From: JAJPHF01 sp035293805
GTDB taxonomy: Bacteria > Chloroflexota > UBA6077 > JAJPHF01
Assembly: GCA_035293805.1 (NCBI GenBank)
Contig: DATGMD010000004.1
Location: 25,538 to 89,537 of the forward strand
Direction: 5' to 3'
Length of the DNA stretch: 64,000 nt
Below, piece by piece: positions 49,645 to 59,741 of the stretch. The position numbers and the translations under genes were made by a program. Each line of letters opens with the position of its first letter. Positions within the stretch are counted from its first letter, which is position 1. The notes beneath the pieces were generated by a model, which was not told the DNA's origin, searched no databases, and saw only the letters and a program-made list of their open reading frames with translations.

Positions 49645-50169
49645 TTAGACGGCGCCGCGCTGCACCGGGCGCGTGACCTCCGTGTCATACGCGCCGTTGC
49701 GGTTGAGGATGTTCTCCGCCTCGCCCTCGCGCCCCGTGGCGAACACGCTCACCAGCACGCTGCCGCCCTGGATCTCCTGCCCGTACCACTTCGCGCGCTC
49801 CTGCGACACGCCGAGGTCGGCGATCGCCCCGGTCACTGCGCCCACGCCCGCGCCCAGCGCCGCGCCGCCGATGGTAGTAGCCCAGATGCCCGCCGCGACG
49901 AACGGGCCGACGCCAGGGATCGAGAAGGCCGCCAGCCCGACCAGCCAGCCCGCGATCGCGCCCAGCACCCCGCCGGCGACAGCGCTGCCGCCCACGCCCA
50001 GGTCGGTCTTCTGGCCCTCCGTTCCTGTGAACGTCCGGTCCGGGTGGCGCATCAGCACGCCCACCGAGTCGGCGGCGAAGCCCGCGTCGCGCAGCGCGGT
50101 AACGGCGTTCTGCGCGTGCTCCTGGTCCCGGAACATCCCAAATACTACCATTTGGCCTGCGGTCTGCAT
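49645..50169 (-). CDS. General-stress (YflT-like) protein with glycine-rich hydrophobic core
   Basis: A 174-residue protein. The N-terminal segment VVFGMFRDQEHAQNAVTALRDAGFAADSVGVLMRH is the alpha/beta domain of heat-induced stress (YflT-type) proteins. The middle is a glycine-zipper-like hydrophobic region (GSAVAGGVLGAIAGWLVGLA, then AAGIWATTIGGAALGAGVGA) and the end repeats a GGSVLVSVFATGREGEAENIL strand-helix. Such proteins are linked with general stress and membrane association. AGGAGGACACCACG lies before the ATG. Confidence 0.78.
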   Translation of the reverse strand: MQTAGQMVVFGMFRDQEHAQNAVTALRDAGFAADSVGVLMRHPDRTFTGTEGQKTDLGVGGSAVAGGVLGAIAGWLVGLAAFSIPGVGPFVAAGIWATTIGGAALGAGVGAVTGAIADLGVSQERAKWYGQEIQGGSVLVSVFATGREGEAENILNRNGAYDTEVTRPVQRGAV

Positions 50170-50328
50170 CGTGGTGTCCTCCTGTCGGTCTGCGGCTGCC
50201 GTGATGCTAAGGGGCGCGGCGCGGTCGTCTGTCGTCGGGTGCCCTCCTCTCCCCGGGCGCCGGGCCGCCGGCCGGCTCCTGCGGCGCGGGGCCCGGGGCC
50301 TCGTTCGCTGCGAATGCGCCCGCGGGCC

Positions 50329-50721
50329 TTACGCTCCCAGACGATCGCCCACGCGGCGCGAGCCAAGCGCGCTCACGATGCCCAGGACGAAGACGATGAT
50401 GCCGAGGATGACGTTGTTCCAGAACGGCGTCGGCATCGCCATGGTGGCGAAGACAAACGCCGAGATGAACAGCCAGATCCCGATCAGCACGTTGATCCAG
50501 CTCAGCCAGGGCGCGTCGTAGGCGCCCCCGGCCCGGATACCCGCCAGGATAGCGGCGATGATGCCGAAGATGACGTTGTTCCACATCATCGGCACGTCGG
50601 TGCGCGAGAAGCCCAACACCCATGGGGAGATGATGAGCCAGATGCCGGCGAGTACGTTGAGGCCGCTGGCCCACTGTACTTGCGCGGCGCGTGCCATGGT
50701 GCGCGGCGGATTGGCGTGCAT
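50329..50721 (-). CDS. SPW-repeat membrane protein
   Basis: A 130-residue membrane protein with two copies of the SPW repeat: WASGLNVLAGIWLIISPWVLGF and, 60 residues later, WLSWINVLIGIWLFISAFVF; each is followed by WNNVI-GII. Four membrane helices result. The family (PF03779 type) is common in Actinobacteria and Chloroflexota and has no known function. AGGAGG precedes the ATG. It is upstream of, and in the same direction as, the stress protein gene. Confidence 0.88.
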   Translation of the reverse strand: MHANPPRTMARAAQVQWASGLNVLAGIWLIISPWVLGFSRTDVPMMWNNVIFGIIAAILAGIRAGGAYDAPWLSWINVLIGIWLFISAFVFATMAMPTPFWNNVILGIIVFVLGIVSALGSRRVGDRLGA

Positions 50722-51056
50722 GGGGTGCCTCCTATGGGGTGAATGGTGCCGGATGCCTCCCGTTACTTCGGTCGTGGCAGTCCGTGTGCCACGACTCGAC
50801 GCAATCGGCTGCGCGCCGCACTTATTGCAGATTTCTCACGATCCAGATCGCGGCGTAAACAGCCATTCGTATATAGAACGCCGCCCGGTTGAGGGGATAC
50901 TAAGTGTAGATGCCGTCATATGGCTCGAACAGGGTGCTCTGGAGTAGCGCGCCGCACCCACCCAGGCTGCCGCCGGCTTGTTAAAATCGGCTGGCGGTAT
51001 CGTCAGCCGCCGCTGCCAGGGTGACGCGGCGCGCGGCCGACCCGAAAGGAGCGGCG
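50722..51056. other. Intergenic region, somewhat AT-richer
   Basis: No supportable gene in about 335 bases. A lower-GC part (50820-50930) with TATATAG and CATATG words probably holds promoters for the divergent SPW and csaA genes. Confidence 0.4.
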
Positions 51057-51416
51057 ATGGCCCACGACACGGCGCCCGTGCCCAAGCGGATCACCTATGC
51101 GGACTTCGCGCGGGTCGACGTGCGGGTGGGCCGCATCGTGCAGGTGGACGAGTTCCCCGAGGCCCGGAAGCCCGCCTACAAGCTGCGGATCGACTTCGGG
51201 CCGGAGATCGGCGTGAAGCGGTCGTCGGCGCAGATCACGACTTACGCCCGGGACGAGCTGCTCGGCAAGCAGGTCATCGCCGTCGTCAACTTGCCGCCGC
51301 GCCAGATCGGGCCGTTCCTGTCCGAGGTGCTCACGCTCGGCCTGCCCGACGCCGGCGGCGCCGTGGTGCTGCTCACGCCCTCCCGCGACGTGCCCCTCGG
51401 CGGCAAGCTGTTCTGA
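51057..51416 (+). CDS. csaA: CsaA-type tRNA-binding/chaperone protein
   Basis: A 119-residue OB-fold protein of the CsaA family (EMAP-II-like tRNA-binding domain). It contains YADFARVDVRVGRIVQVDEF, FPEARKPAYKLRIDFG, SSAQITTYARDELLGKQVIA and VNLPPRQIGPFLSEVLTLG. It matches the size of Bacillus CsaA, a dimer with export-related chaperone activity. GAAAGGAG precedes the ATG at 51057. Confidence 0.92.
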   Translation: MAHDTAPVPKRITYADFARVDVRVGRIVQVDEFPEARKPAYKLRIDFGPEIGVKRSSAQITTYARDELLGKQVIAVVNLPPRQIGPFLSEVLTLGLPDAGGAVVLLTPSRDVPLGGKLF

Positions 51417-51497
51417 GTGTCCGGCTGGAGCGGGTGTAGCGATTTGACTCCGTCAAACCGCCACACTCACTCCGATCATCGTTCTTGCCGAGGTGTG

Positions 51498-52130
51498 ATG
51501 GACGACGGCGCGCAATTCTGGGACCGGCTCCTGGCGGCGCCCGCGCTGCCCTGGGGGCGCGCCGCCTCGCCGGCCGTCGAGCGGCTCGCCGCCCGACTCC
51601 CCGCGGGCGCGGCGGTGCTCGTGCCGGGCTGCGCCTATGGCCGCAACGCCCGGGCCCTCGCACGGCGCGGCTTCGCCGTGACCGCCTACGACTACGCGCC
51701 CGCCGCTATCGCGCGCGCCCGCGCCGAGTTTGCCGACCCGCGCGTGCGCTACCTCGTCGCGGAGGCCCACCACGTGCCCGCCGGCCGCTACGATGGCGTG
51801 TTCTGCCACTTCCTGCTGCACCTGTTCCCCGCCGCCGCGCGCCGCCGCCTGATCGCCGCACTCGCCGCCGCGCTCGCCCCGGGCGGGCTGCTCCTCGCCA
51901 GCGGCCTCTCGACGCGCTGCGCGTTCTACGGCGCCGGCGTCGAGCTAGAGCCCGACACCTGGTCCAATCCCGGCTGGGTGCCGATCCACTTCTACACGCC
52001 GGCGAGCCTGGCCGCCGAGCTAGCGCCCCTCGAGGTGCTCGACGTCGTCGCGGGCGACGAGCCGGAGGACAAGCCCGAGGGCCGCGTGCTCACCCCGGCC
52101 GTCTACGCGCTCGCGCGGCGGCCGACGTAG
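51498..52130 (+). CDS. Class I SAM-dependent methyltransferase
   Basis: A 210-residue methyltransferase. Motif I is AAVLVPGCAYGRNARALARRG, motif II YDYAPAAIARARAE, then VRYLVAEAHHVPAGRYDGVF and a motif III region with ALAPGGLLLASGLS. This resembles the small thiol/tellurite (TehB/TPMT-like) methyltransferases, judging from P-G-C-G/A-Y-G-R-N. Substrate unknown. ATG at 51498 follows GAGGTGTG. Confidence 0.83.
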   Translation: MDDGAQFWDRLLAAPALPWGRAASPAVERLAARLPAGAAVLVPGCAYGRNARALARRGFAVTAYDYAPAAIARARAEFADPRVRYLVAEAHHVPAGRYDGVFCHFLLHLFPAAARRRLIAALAAALAPGGLLLASGLSTRCAFYGAGVELEPDTWSNPGWVPIHFYTPASLAAELAPLEVLDVVAGDEPEDKPEGRVLTPAVYALARRPT

Positions 52131-52232
52131 GCGCCGCGCCGGCGGCCCGCGGGCGGCTCCCGCCGGCGCGGCGACGGTAGCAGTTGGCGCGATTCTTGCA
52201 GCACCCTGGTCATCTTGCTCATGGTGGTTGGC

Positions 52233-52688
52233 ATGGCGCCGAACGTCTCGCCGAGCGCGTCGTCTGACGCGTCTGGCCGCGCCCTCCATCCCCCCGTGAT
52301 GGTCGTCGAGGACGACGAGAGCTTGCGCGAGCTGCTGGCCCACTATCTCGGCCGGGAAGGCTACCCCGTCGAGCAAGCCGCCGACGGCGCGGCAGCCCTC
52401 CGGGCGCTCGAGCGCCGCCGCGCGCTGGGCGCCCCGCCGGGGCTGGTCCTGCTCGATCTGATGCTGCCGCGCGTCAGCGGGCTGGACGTGCTCGCCCACC
52501 TGAACGCCGCGGGCGCGGACGTGCCGGTCGTCGTGATGAGCGTCTACGACCACCTGTTGAGCAAGGCCGCCGCCGGCGCCCAGGGCGTCCTCATCAAGCC
52601 CTTCGACCTGGAGCAGTTGCTGCCCGTCGTGGCGCGCTACTGCGGAGCCGCCGGCGGCGATACGCGCCCGGCGCCACGCCCAGCTTAG
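52233..52688 (+). CDS. Stand-alone receiver-domain response regulator
   Basis: A 151-residue CheY-like receiver. VMVVEDDESLRELLAHYL holds the acidic pocket, LVLLDLMLPRVSGLDVL the phosphoacceptor Asp75, VVVMSVYD the Thr/Ser position and GVLIKPFDLEQLL the conserved Lys. There is no output domain. No histidine kinase is adjacent, so it must receive signals from a distant kinase. ATG at 52233 with GGTGG five bases upstream was chosen among three closely spaced starts. Confidence 0.85.
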   Translation: MAPNVSPSASSDASGRALHPPVMVVEDDESLRELLAHYLGREGYPVEQAADGAAALRALERRRALGAPPGLVLLDLMLPRVSGLDVLAHLNAAGADVPVVVMSVYDHLLSKAAAGAQGVLIKPFDLEQLLPVVARYCGAAGGDTRPAPRPA

Positions 52689-52743
52689 CGGATCCGAACG
52701 AGTCGGTCGACCGGCGAGGTAACGCCGATGCGCGCGGGAGCCG

Positions 52744-53664
52744 TCAGCCGATCGGGCCGACGCCGGGCACGAACTCGGCCACCACGCGGCCGATCGCGTA
52801 GCCGACCACCGCCGCCACCAGCCCGAAGCCCATGATCTCCAGGCCGCTCGTGAGCCAGAAGCGGTGCGTGAGCCGCGCCTTGGCCGCGCCGATCCCGAAC
52901 AGCGTGAGCATCGCCAGCCCGATGGCCAGGACCAGCGACACGCCCGGCGGCAGGAAGAAGTACGGCAGCAGCGGCACCAGCGCGCCGAGCGCGAACGACG
53001 AGCCGATATAGGCCGTGCTGACGAGCGGATGTGTCTCGTGCTCGGGGAAGAGCCCCAGCTCCTCCTCCATCATCACCTTCAGCCACACGTCGCGGTTCGA
53101 CGTGATGTGCCGCACGATGCGGTCCAGCTCTGCGCCCTCGAAGCCCTTCGCGCGGTAGAGCTGGCGCACCTCCTCCGTCTCGTGCTCCGGCATCGTGGCC
53201 ATCTCGTGGACTTCGCGGCGGATCTCGCTCTCGTAGAACTCGCGCTGCGCTTTCGTCGAGACGTACCCCCCGATCGCCATCGACACCGTGCCCGCGACCA
53301 GCGCCGCCAGCCCCGCCGCAATGATCGGCCCCGTCTCCTCGAACGCGCCGCTCACGCCCGCCACGAACCCCAGCTGGCTGATGAGCCCGTCGTTCATGCC
53401 GAAGACGATCTCGCGCAGCACGCGCCCCAGCGGCTCGTGCCAGCTCTCGCCCCGCAGGATCGCCGCGCCCCGCGTCTCGCGCTGCAAGTGTGCGGCCGCC
53501 AGCGCCTCGATCTCCGCCCGCAGCGGCCCCGGCACCGCATCCCCGCTCGCCGCGGCGTACTCCTCCGTGCTCACCTCGGCAGGCGACGGCCCGGCTACCG
53601 GGGGGGCGGCGCTCGCCGGTGGCGGCGCGGCGGATCGCTGGCGCTCGGATATCTGCTCGCTCAC
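52744..53664 (-). CDS. VIT1/CCC1-family transporter with N-terminal ferritin-like segment
   Basis: A 306-residue membrane protein of the VIT1/CCC1 group (iron/manganese transport). A Pro/Ala-rich N-terminal 45 residues and a segment with ALAAAHLQRETRGAAILRGES precede the core. The core includes REIVFGMNDGLISQLGFVAGVSGA (helix 1 signature), AGTVSMAIGGYVSTKAQREFYESEI (conserved S-M-A...G-x-Y-x-S), a cytoplasmic metal-binding helical loop with EVHEMATMPEHETEEV, and EELGLFPEHETHPL before the last three helices. GTG start. It probably sequesters or exports divalent metal. Confidence 0.88.
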   Translation of the reverse strand: MSEQISERQRSAAPPPASAAPPVAGPSPAEVSTEEYAAASGDAVPGPLRAEIEALAAAHLQRETRGAAILRGESWHEPLGRVLREIVFGMNDGLISQLGFVAGVSGAFEETGPIIAAGLAALVAGTVSMAIGGYVSTKAQREFYESEIRREVHEMATMPEHETEEVRQLYRAKGFEGAELDRIVRHITSNRDVWLKVMMEEELGLFPEHETHPLVSTAYIGSSFALGALVPLLPYFFLPPGVSLVLAIGLAMLTLFGIGAAKARLTHRFWLTSGLEIMGFGLVAAVVGYAIGRVVAEFVPGVGPIG

Positions 53665-53762
53665 GTAGGCTATCCTACACCGTGACGCCCGCGCCCGGAC
53701 GTCGCGCGCCGGCTCAGCACTGTATCAAACCAAAGTATAGGCGCCCGGGCGCCCCCGCGCCG

Positions 53763-55454
53763 TCAGCGCACCGGCGACAGGCGAAGGATGGGATAGGGGC
53801 GAATCACCGGAAAGCCGAAGTCGAGCGGACCGCCCACGCGCTCGACGAAGTAGCGGCCCTGGCTGAAGAAGTGCGGCCCGACCACGTGATCGTCCGCCAT
53901 CAGCCAGCCGAACAGCAGCAGCCCGTGGCGGTCCATCGAGAAGAGCTGCGCGTCGTCGGGCGCCGACGGGTCCGGCACCGCGTAGCTCAGCCGGTACACG
54001 CCCCCCGGCGGCGGCGGCCCCGCGGTACTCGCGTTCTGGCTCAGCACGATCTCCGCCCGCCCCAGGTACAGCCGGGCCACCGAGCCGGCATTCACCGCCA
54101 CGTCCGGGTCGAGGAGGATCCGCATCCCCTCCCCGCCGTTCAGGCGCTCCGCCGCCTCCGCCCACTCCCTGAAGCCCAGCTTCATCGCGCCGTAGTCCAC
54201 CAGCGTGATGAACGCCGCGTAGCCGCAGGCGCCCGCCACGAGCGCGACGCGCGCGACGCGCCAGGGAACGCGCCGGATCGCGGCCGCGGCCAGGATCGTC
54301 CCGAACGGCAGCAAGAACAGCAGGTAATAGCTGTGCTTGTGGGCATACAGGTAGAACGCTGTGTAGCCGAGCAAGGGTACCAGCAGGTACAGCGTTCGCG
54401 GGCGCGGCCGCGCCAGCGCGACGATCGCGCCCGCCAGCATGAGGAGCGCGATCGGCGGGCCACACGCCCACCATGCTTCGCCGAGCAGCGCGAGCCATTG
54501 GGGCGCGCTCGAGGGCACCGTGGTCGCGCCCGCCGCGCCGCCGAACACCTCCCTCACGAAGTAGCCGTAGTCACGCAGCGCGTGGTAGCCATAGAACAGC
54601 CCCGACGGGAGGACGACGATGACGGCCGCGATCCACCGCCACGGATCGCGCAGCGGCCGCGCGCCGTGGACCAGCACGTCCCACGCCGCGACCGCCAGGA
54701 CCGCCACGCCGGCGAACAGCTTGGTGAAGACGGCCAGGCCAAACAGCGGGCCGGCGAGCAGCCGGTTGGCCACCGGCCGCTCGCGGTCGGCGCGGTAGTA
54801 GGCCACCATCGCCGCGATCGCCAGCAATAGGTACAGCGAATCGGTCTGAACGTTGCCCCCGGCGATCACGGCCACGGGCGCGGTCGCCATCAACGCCGCG
54901 GCGACGAGCCCCGTCTCCGCGTCGAACAGCTCGCGCCCGAGCGCCGCCACCGCCCCGACCAGCAGCACGCTGCTCAGCAACGCCACCACCCGAGCGATGA
55001 GTATCGCCGGACCGCCCGCCGCGAACGCGAGCGCCAGGACGTAGGGCAGCAGGGGCGGCGTCTCCAGGAAGACGCTCGACTGATCGGCCGTCGGCTGGAA
55101 GACCCAGCCCCGCAGAACATTTTGCGCGATGAGGATGTAGTGCGCCTCGTTGAAGCTGTGGAACCCCCCGATCGGCGCATCCAGGCCAGGCAGCCGCAGC
55201 AGCACGGCCACGGCCAGCACGGCCCCGAGTCCCACGCGCCACGCCCGCCGCGACCGCCCTCGCCCTGCCCCCGCCGCGGGGCTCGGCGCCACCGCTCGCC
55301 GCCGCCCGCGCTTGCCGTCCCGGCCGCCGCCGCCCCCATCGCGCCTGCCCCCGCGGCCGCCGCGGCGGCTAGTGTCCCGGCCGTCGCCCTCGCCGTGGGC
55401 GCGTGGGAGCCGGGTCCGCCCAGGCGTCTCCGCCGGTCGCTCGTCCGTTTTCAT
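53763..55454 (-). CDS. GT39-type membrane glycosyltransferase
   Basis: A 563-residue integral membrane protein. A long basic, Gly/Arg-rich N-terminal tail (residues 15-70) is followed by about ten membrane helices. LRLPGLDAPIGGFHSFNEAHY holds the acidic residue region typical of ArnT/PMT-like (GT-C fold) enzymes, although the common D-E/D-D pair reads F-N-E. Later FLETPPLLPYVLALAF and YAHKHSYYLLFLLPFG are typical. It would transfer a sugar from a polyprenyl-phosphate donor to a lipid or protein on the outer face. Acceptor unknown. The 5' end overlaps a local 38-bp tandem duplication. Confidence 0.82.
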   Translation of the reverse strand: MKTDERPAETPGRTRLPRAHGEGDGRDTSRRGGRGGRRDGGGGGRDGKRGRRRAVAPSPAAGAGRGRSRRAWRVGLGAVLAVAVLLRLPGLDAPIGGFHSFNEAHYILIAQNVLRGWVFQPTADQSSVFLETPPLLPYVLALAFAAGGPAILIARVVALLSSVLLVGAVAALGRELFDAETGLVAAALMATAPVAVIAGGNVQTDSLYLLLAIAAMVAYYRADRERPVANRLLAGPLFGLAVFTKLFAGVAVLAVAAWDVLVHGARPLRDPWRWIAAVIVVLPSGLFYGYHALRDYGYFVREVFGGAAGATTVPSSAPQWLALLGEAWWACGPPIALLMLAGAIVALARPRPRTLYLLVPLLGYTAFYLYAHKHSYYLLFLLPFGTILAAAAIRRVPWRVARVALVAGACGYAAFITLVDYGAMKLGFREWAEAAERLNGGEGMRILLDPDVAVNAGSVARLYLGRAEIVLSQNASTAGPPPPGGVYRLSYAVPDPSAPDDAQLFSMDRHGLLLFGWLMADDHVVGPHFFSQGRYFVERVGGPLDFGFPVIRPYPILRLSPVR

Positions 55455-55511
55455 CGCGCGCCCACCGCCGCCGGCTGCTCATCCATCTTCATCCCGCGCC
55501 CACCGCCTCCG
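55439..55511. repeat. Imperfect 38-bp tandem duplication over a gene start
   Basis: GCTCGTCCGTTTTCATCGCG at 55439 is repeated with changes at 55477 (GCTCATCCATCTTCATCCCG), both followed by CGCCCACCGCC. Read leftward, each copy holds an ATG; the downstream one (55454) starts the glycosyltransferase, the other is out of frame. Confidence 0.6.
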
Positions 55512-55674
55512 CCTTCCACCGCCGCCTCGCGCTGCCTCTAGCGCCGGGCGCGCTGCGCTCGCGGGCCGCTTCGCGGCCATGCCTGGTATCCTACAACGCC
55601 GCGCCCGGGTCGTGCAGGCGCGCGCTATCGCCTTTGAGCCACCCTACTATGCGTCTATCCCCTCCTCTCCGCTG

Positions 55675-55966
55675 CGATGACCCTGCTCACCAACTCCACG
55701 GGCGGCCCGGGTCGCATCCCAACGTCATAGTGGCGAACGCCACCCACGACCCGCCGACGCCGCTCATTAGCGCGCTCTCCGTCTGGCTGCAGATCCCGGA
55801 CGCGCGCCTGCTGATCGCGGACGTCGACGGCCATCAGAGTCTGACCCAGTCGCGCTGCGCGTACGAGGCCATCGCGCACTTCCTGCACGACCCAACCTCG
55901 GTGTCGACGACGACTATCTGCCCCACTGATCCGTTCCGCAGCTACAGCGGTTTTCGCGGCCATTGA
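55675..55966 (+). pseudogene. TAP-like alpha/beta hydrolase C-terminal fragment
   Basis: From 55715 the frame reads HPNVIVANATHDPPTPLISA, RLLIADVDGHQSLTQSRCAY and EAIAHFLHDPT. This matches the C-terminal domain of TAP-like (tripeptidyl aminopeptidase/SCO7095-type) hydrolases, with the catalytic-type Asp in THDP-TPL and His in DGH. The N-terminal three quarters are missing, and upstream sequence is in another frame. A decayed gene fragment, probably of actinobacterial type, marking the left edge of a rearranged region. Confidence 0.6.
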
Positions 55967-56018
55967 GCTACTATACGTCCGCCGCGCCGCTTATAGAAGA
56001 AACTCTCTGGGCACACCG

Positions 56019-56711
56019 TCACCCCGCCGACGCATTGGCGATAGGTCGCGGGCAGATGCCGCCGGGTTCAGTGGCGAGTTCGTAATGCCACATCTCGTTG
56101 GCATAGATCTGGCAGAGACCGTATCGATTGCCACGCTGACGCAGCCAGAGAGCGGCAGCCGTGGGGCCGATGTCGACCGCTTTTCCGGTCACGTGGGTCG
56201 ACTTCTCCGGGGTGTTCACCCATCTCCGCGCCTCGGCCTCGCTGCCATATTGCGCGATGGCGGCATTCAGGAGGGACTGCTGGTACCGCACGCTGCGCCA
56301 CCCCGAGGTAATCATCAGGTCCACACCATCGCGCGCGGCGTCGGTCGAAGCGTGCTGCACCGCCGCAAGCAGTTCGGGGGCGAGGTTGCCCACGGCGGGA
56401 TAGTCGGTGGCGAACGGGGACAGCCCCTCGCCATCCGCGATGTAGCCGTCTGCCGCGGTGAGCCGGACTCGGCCCGCGCCGGGTTCGGGGGAGGCGGGCA
56501 GTCGCCTTGCGGCTGGTAACGGGGGTCTGGGCGGAGGCAGAACCCGGCCCGCGCCGCGTGCGGGGAAGGCGGGGGCGGGCATCGGCGTGGGGGTTGGCTC
56601 GACAGGAGGAGCAGCTGGCGTGGCCAGTGGCCTGCTCGCGCACGAAGTCAACAGTGCGAGCGCCAGCGTCGCGGCCGCAAGACCGCCGGCCGCCTTCAGG
56701 GTCTGTGTCAT
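56019..56711 (-). CDS. vanY: VanY-type D-alanyl-D-alanine carboxypeptidase lipoprotein
   Basis: A 230-residue exported M15B peptidase. The signal peptide ends in a lipobox (LLTSC, Cys24), then a Pro-rich linker to about residue 80. The catalytic domain contains LMITSGWRSVRYQQSLLNAA, KSTHVTGKAVDIGP (zinc His and Asp) and YANEMWHYELA (catalytic Glu and third zinc His). All active-site motifs are intact. It trims the terminal D-Ala of peptidoglycan stems and in some bacteria contributes to glycopeptide resistance. A broken paralog lies at 60.4-60.85 kb next to an intact regulator/kinase pair. Confidence 0.9.
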   Translation of the reverse strand: MTQTLKAAGGLAAATLALALLTSCASRPLATPAAPPVEPTPTPMPAPAFPARGAGRVLPPPRPPLPAARRLPASPEPGAGRVRLTAADGYIADGEGLSPFATDYPAVGNLAPELLAAVQHASTDAARDGVDLMITSGWRSVRYQQSLLNAAIAQYGSEAEARRWVNTPEKSTHVTGKAVDIGPTAAALWLRQRGNRYGLCQIYANEMWHYELATEPGGICPRPIANASAG

Positions 56712-56834
56712 GTGCCGTTCCAGGCGCACCAGGCCAATCCTCTCTTGCTCGGAACCCGGGCCGTTCCCAGGTCTTGGAGCCCTCGCCCTGCCCGGCGGCG
56801 TGGTGCAGCGGCGTCCACGATGCTGTGAACTCGA

Positions 56835-56990
56835 CCGCACCGCGTCGTCGACCACCACGGCCTTGGACTGTCCATCGTCAGGGCCACCGCTATCGCCCAC
56901 GATGCCACGCGCACCGCGAGCGCGCGGCCGGGGGGTGGCCTCCCGAGAGAGATCCACGTCCCGCTCGGACCGTGCGCAATGCCACGGTAG
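56835..56990 (+). pseudogene. Histidine kinase C-terminal remnant
   Basis: In frame from about 56850 the sequence reads DHHGLGLSIVRATAIAHDAT and ARPGGGLPREIHV with a stop at 56988-56990. This is the G2 box and end of a HATPase domain (G-L-G-L-S-I-V-x-A). A +1 frame just upstream gives DRTAS, the preceding motif of such kinases, so there is also a frameshift. Nothing else of the kinase or a response regulator remains. It is divergent from vanY. Confidence 0.65.
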
Positions 56991-57069
56991 GTGGCAGCCG
57001 AGACGCTCGAACGGTCGGTGTCAGGCCAGCGAACGCACCGATCAGGCTGGCCGCGGCGATGCCGCCCGT

Positions 57070-59741
57070 TTACAGATTCTCCGCCCTGATCGCATCCACG
57101 ATGTTGTCGTTGCGGATCATCGCCCCGGAGACCGTCATGGTGGCGAAGACGATCGCCAGGACGCCGGCGATGCAGGCCAGGATCGCCCCCCAGGGCAGGG
57201 TGAAGGCAAAGGAGCTCACCCCGCCGAACTGGTAGTAGATGACCACGCTCAGGGCGATCCCGAGCGGCAGACCGTAGAGCAGGGCGGTCAGCCCGTAGAA
57301 CAGGCTCTCGTAGCGCAGCATGCGCCGGAAGCCACCCGGCGTCAGCCCGACCGACCTGAGCATGGCGATCTCGCGCCGGCGCAGCTTGATGTTGGTGTCC
57401 AGCGTGTTGACGATGTTGGTCACCCCGATCAGCGTGATCAGCGTCAGGAACCCGTAGAAGAACAGGTTGATCAGCAGCGTCTGCAGGTATTGGCTCTTGT
57501 TGAACTCCTTCATCGAGAAGTATGAGATATTGCCGCCAGCCGTCGCCTTGTAGAGCCGTTCGATGGCTTCCACCGCCGCGTCCGGGTCATCGCTCTTGAT
57601 GGTCATGTGCCCGGGATTGATCGGGCCCAGCTGCAGCATCCGGTCGCTCCAACCGTCGAAGACGGCATCCGAGACGATCAGTTCCGGCACCAGCCCCACC
57701 CCCAGGAAACCCAGGGGTGTCTCCCGAGCGACCGCGCCCACTGTCCAGTTCAGGCTGGCCGGTGTTTCGTCCCCAGTTTGGGGGGAGGCGTAGCCGGACA
57801 TCCTGGAGGCAGACAGCGTGTCGCCCGGCTTCAGGTTGAACAGGTCGAAGTCGTACAGCTTGCCGCCCTGGCGCAGGGTGCTGTGGTTGAGCAGGATCCC
57901 CCGCGGCGCGGATGGATCGGCATACGACTGCACGTCCAGGCCGAGCTGCACGGCGTAGTGGTTGAACTCGGCCGGCCCCACGGCACACACCTTGAGCACG
58001 AACTCGTAGGTACCGCCTTCTACAGCGCGGGGTAGATTCTCACGTTCAAGGCTGTTCAGCTCCTGCAGGGCCTGGTACGCCGGGTCGGTGATCACCGCGT
58101 GCGGGGGGACGTACGCCTCGTGGGCGCAGCGGATGTAGGAGACCCGCTGCACTTCTGGCAACCGGCTGACCAGGTCGGCAAAACCCTTGGCGTGGCTCTG
58201 GCGGTAGTCCAGGTCGATCTGCAGGTCCCAGTTCATCGCTTTGCTCGCCATGCGCTGGGTGGTGTCGGTGTACAGCCTCAGGGCGTTGAAGGCGACGAAC
58301 AGGACGATGCTGAGCATGAGCGAGAGCACCGTGGTGAGGTACTTCTTGCGGTCGCGCTTGAGGGATTTGAGCGCCAGCTCGCCCTCGAACCCGAACGCGC
58401 GCCGGATCAGCGGGCTCGTGCGCAGGTTGAGCGGCTTGCCCTCCCGGACCTCGCCGCTCTGGCGGATGGCATCGATGGGCGAAACCCGGGCGGCGCGCCG
58501 GGCGGGGATCCAGGCCGAGAGCAGGATGGTCGCCGCGGAAAACAGCACGGTCAGTCCGATGACCGACGGCGAGACCACCAGCGGCATCCCCTGCTTCGCG
58601 TCAACGATCAGCTGGGAGACGATCCCCTGGGTGAGCTTCAGTAGGATCCCCACCCCGGCGATGGCGCCCAGGATGCCCAGCGGGATGCCGATCGTCGCGA
58701 TGACTCCGGCTTCGGTCAGCACCATGCGGCGGATCTGCGCCGAGGTGGCGCCCACGCTGGCAAACAGGCCGAACTGCTTCGTGCGCTCGCCGATCGAGAT
58801 GGCGAACGCGTTGTAGATCAGCAATGCCGAGCCGCAGACGATCAGGGCGATGAGGGTGGCGAGGACCACCAGGAAGAAGCGCACGTAGTTGGAACGGCCG
58901 CTGCCGCCCAACCAGGGCAGCAGCCGCTCGTTATAGGTAATGCTCTCCTGCGCCGGTTGGCCGTCCGGACCGGGGGTCAGGGTCAGACCGGCGCCTCTGG
59001 CAATTTCGGGCGCGCTGGTGTTAATGGTGCGCGGATCGCGGGCCAGGATTGAGATGTCTACTCTGTCGGTGGCTGCCAGCTGCGCCGGGTCGAGGTACGT
59101 GAAGGCCGGGAAAGCCGCGGGCATGCTGGTCTCATCGACCAGCGGCGCCATCATGCCTACCACCGTGTAGGTCCTGGACACGGACGGGGTAAAGGTCTCC
59201 CCATCGTGCAGGGCCACAAATTGTTCGCCTCCCCATGCCTTGACCATTTCGTCGTAGTTGGGGATATTCCGCTGGCCAAAAGCCACATGCACTGTGGAGC
59301 CAGGTCTCAAGCCCAGGCCAGAGTCCCGAGCCATCACCCCCGAAATGAGCAGCTCATCCGTCGTTTGAGGAAAGCGCCCGGAGATCAGCTTGATGGGGTG
59401 GTTCCGGAATGAAGGCGCGTCGTAGGCGGTGAGATACAGGTAGGGCCGAGCGGTGTTGTGGCTGCCGTAGGTGGCGCTCCCGAGCGAAGCGCTGAGCATC
59501 GCCGTCCGGACGGCGCTGTTTTCGGTGATGTTTTTCGCCTTTGCGTAGGGCACGTCGGGGAACCGGGCATGCCAGTTCCCCGACATGAAGATCTCGTGGT
59601 CGATCATCACCTGCTGGAAGCTGACCCCCAGCAGGAGCACCCCACAGATCATGGCGGAGGACACGATCACCCCCACGATGGTCACCGCAGTACGCTTCCT
59701 GTTCAGGCGCAGATACTTCAGCGTATACGTCGTCAGGACGT

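Noticed and set aside
48646..50742. A 698-codon rightward frame
   Set aside because: Overlaps the ABC permease out of frame and two leftward genes with clear homology; composition is GC shadow (Arg/Pro/Ala).
55655..55963. A 102-codon leftward frame
   Set aside because: It is antisense to the TAP-like hydrolase fragment, which has recognisable motifs.
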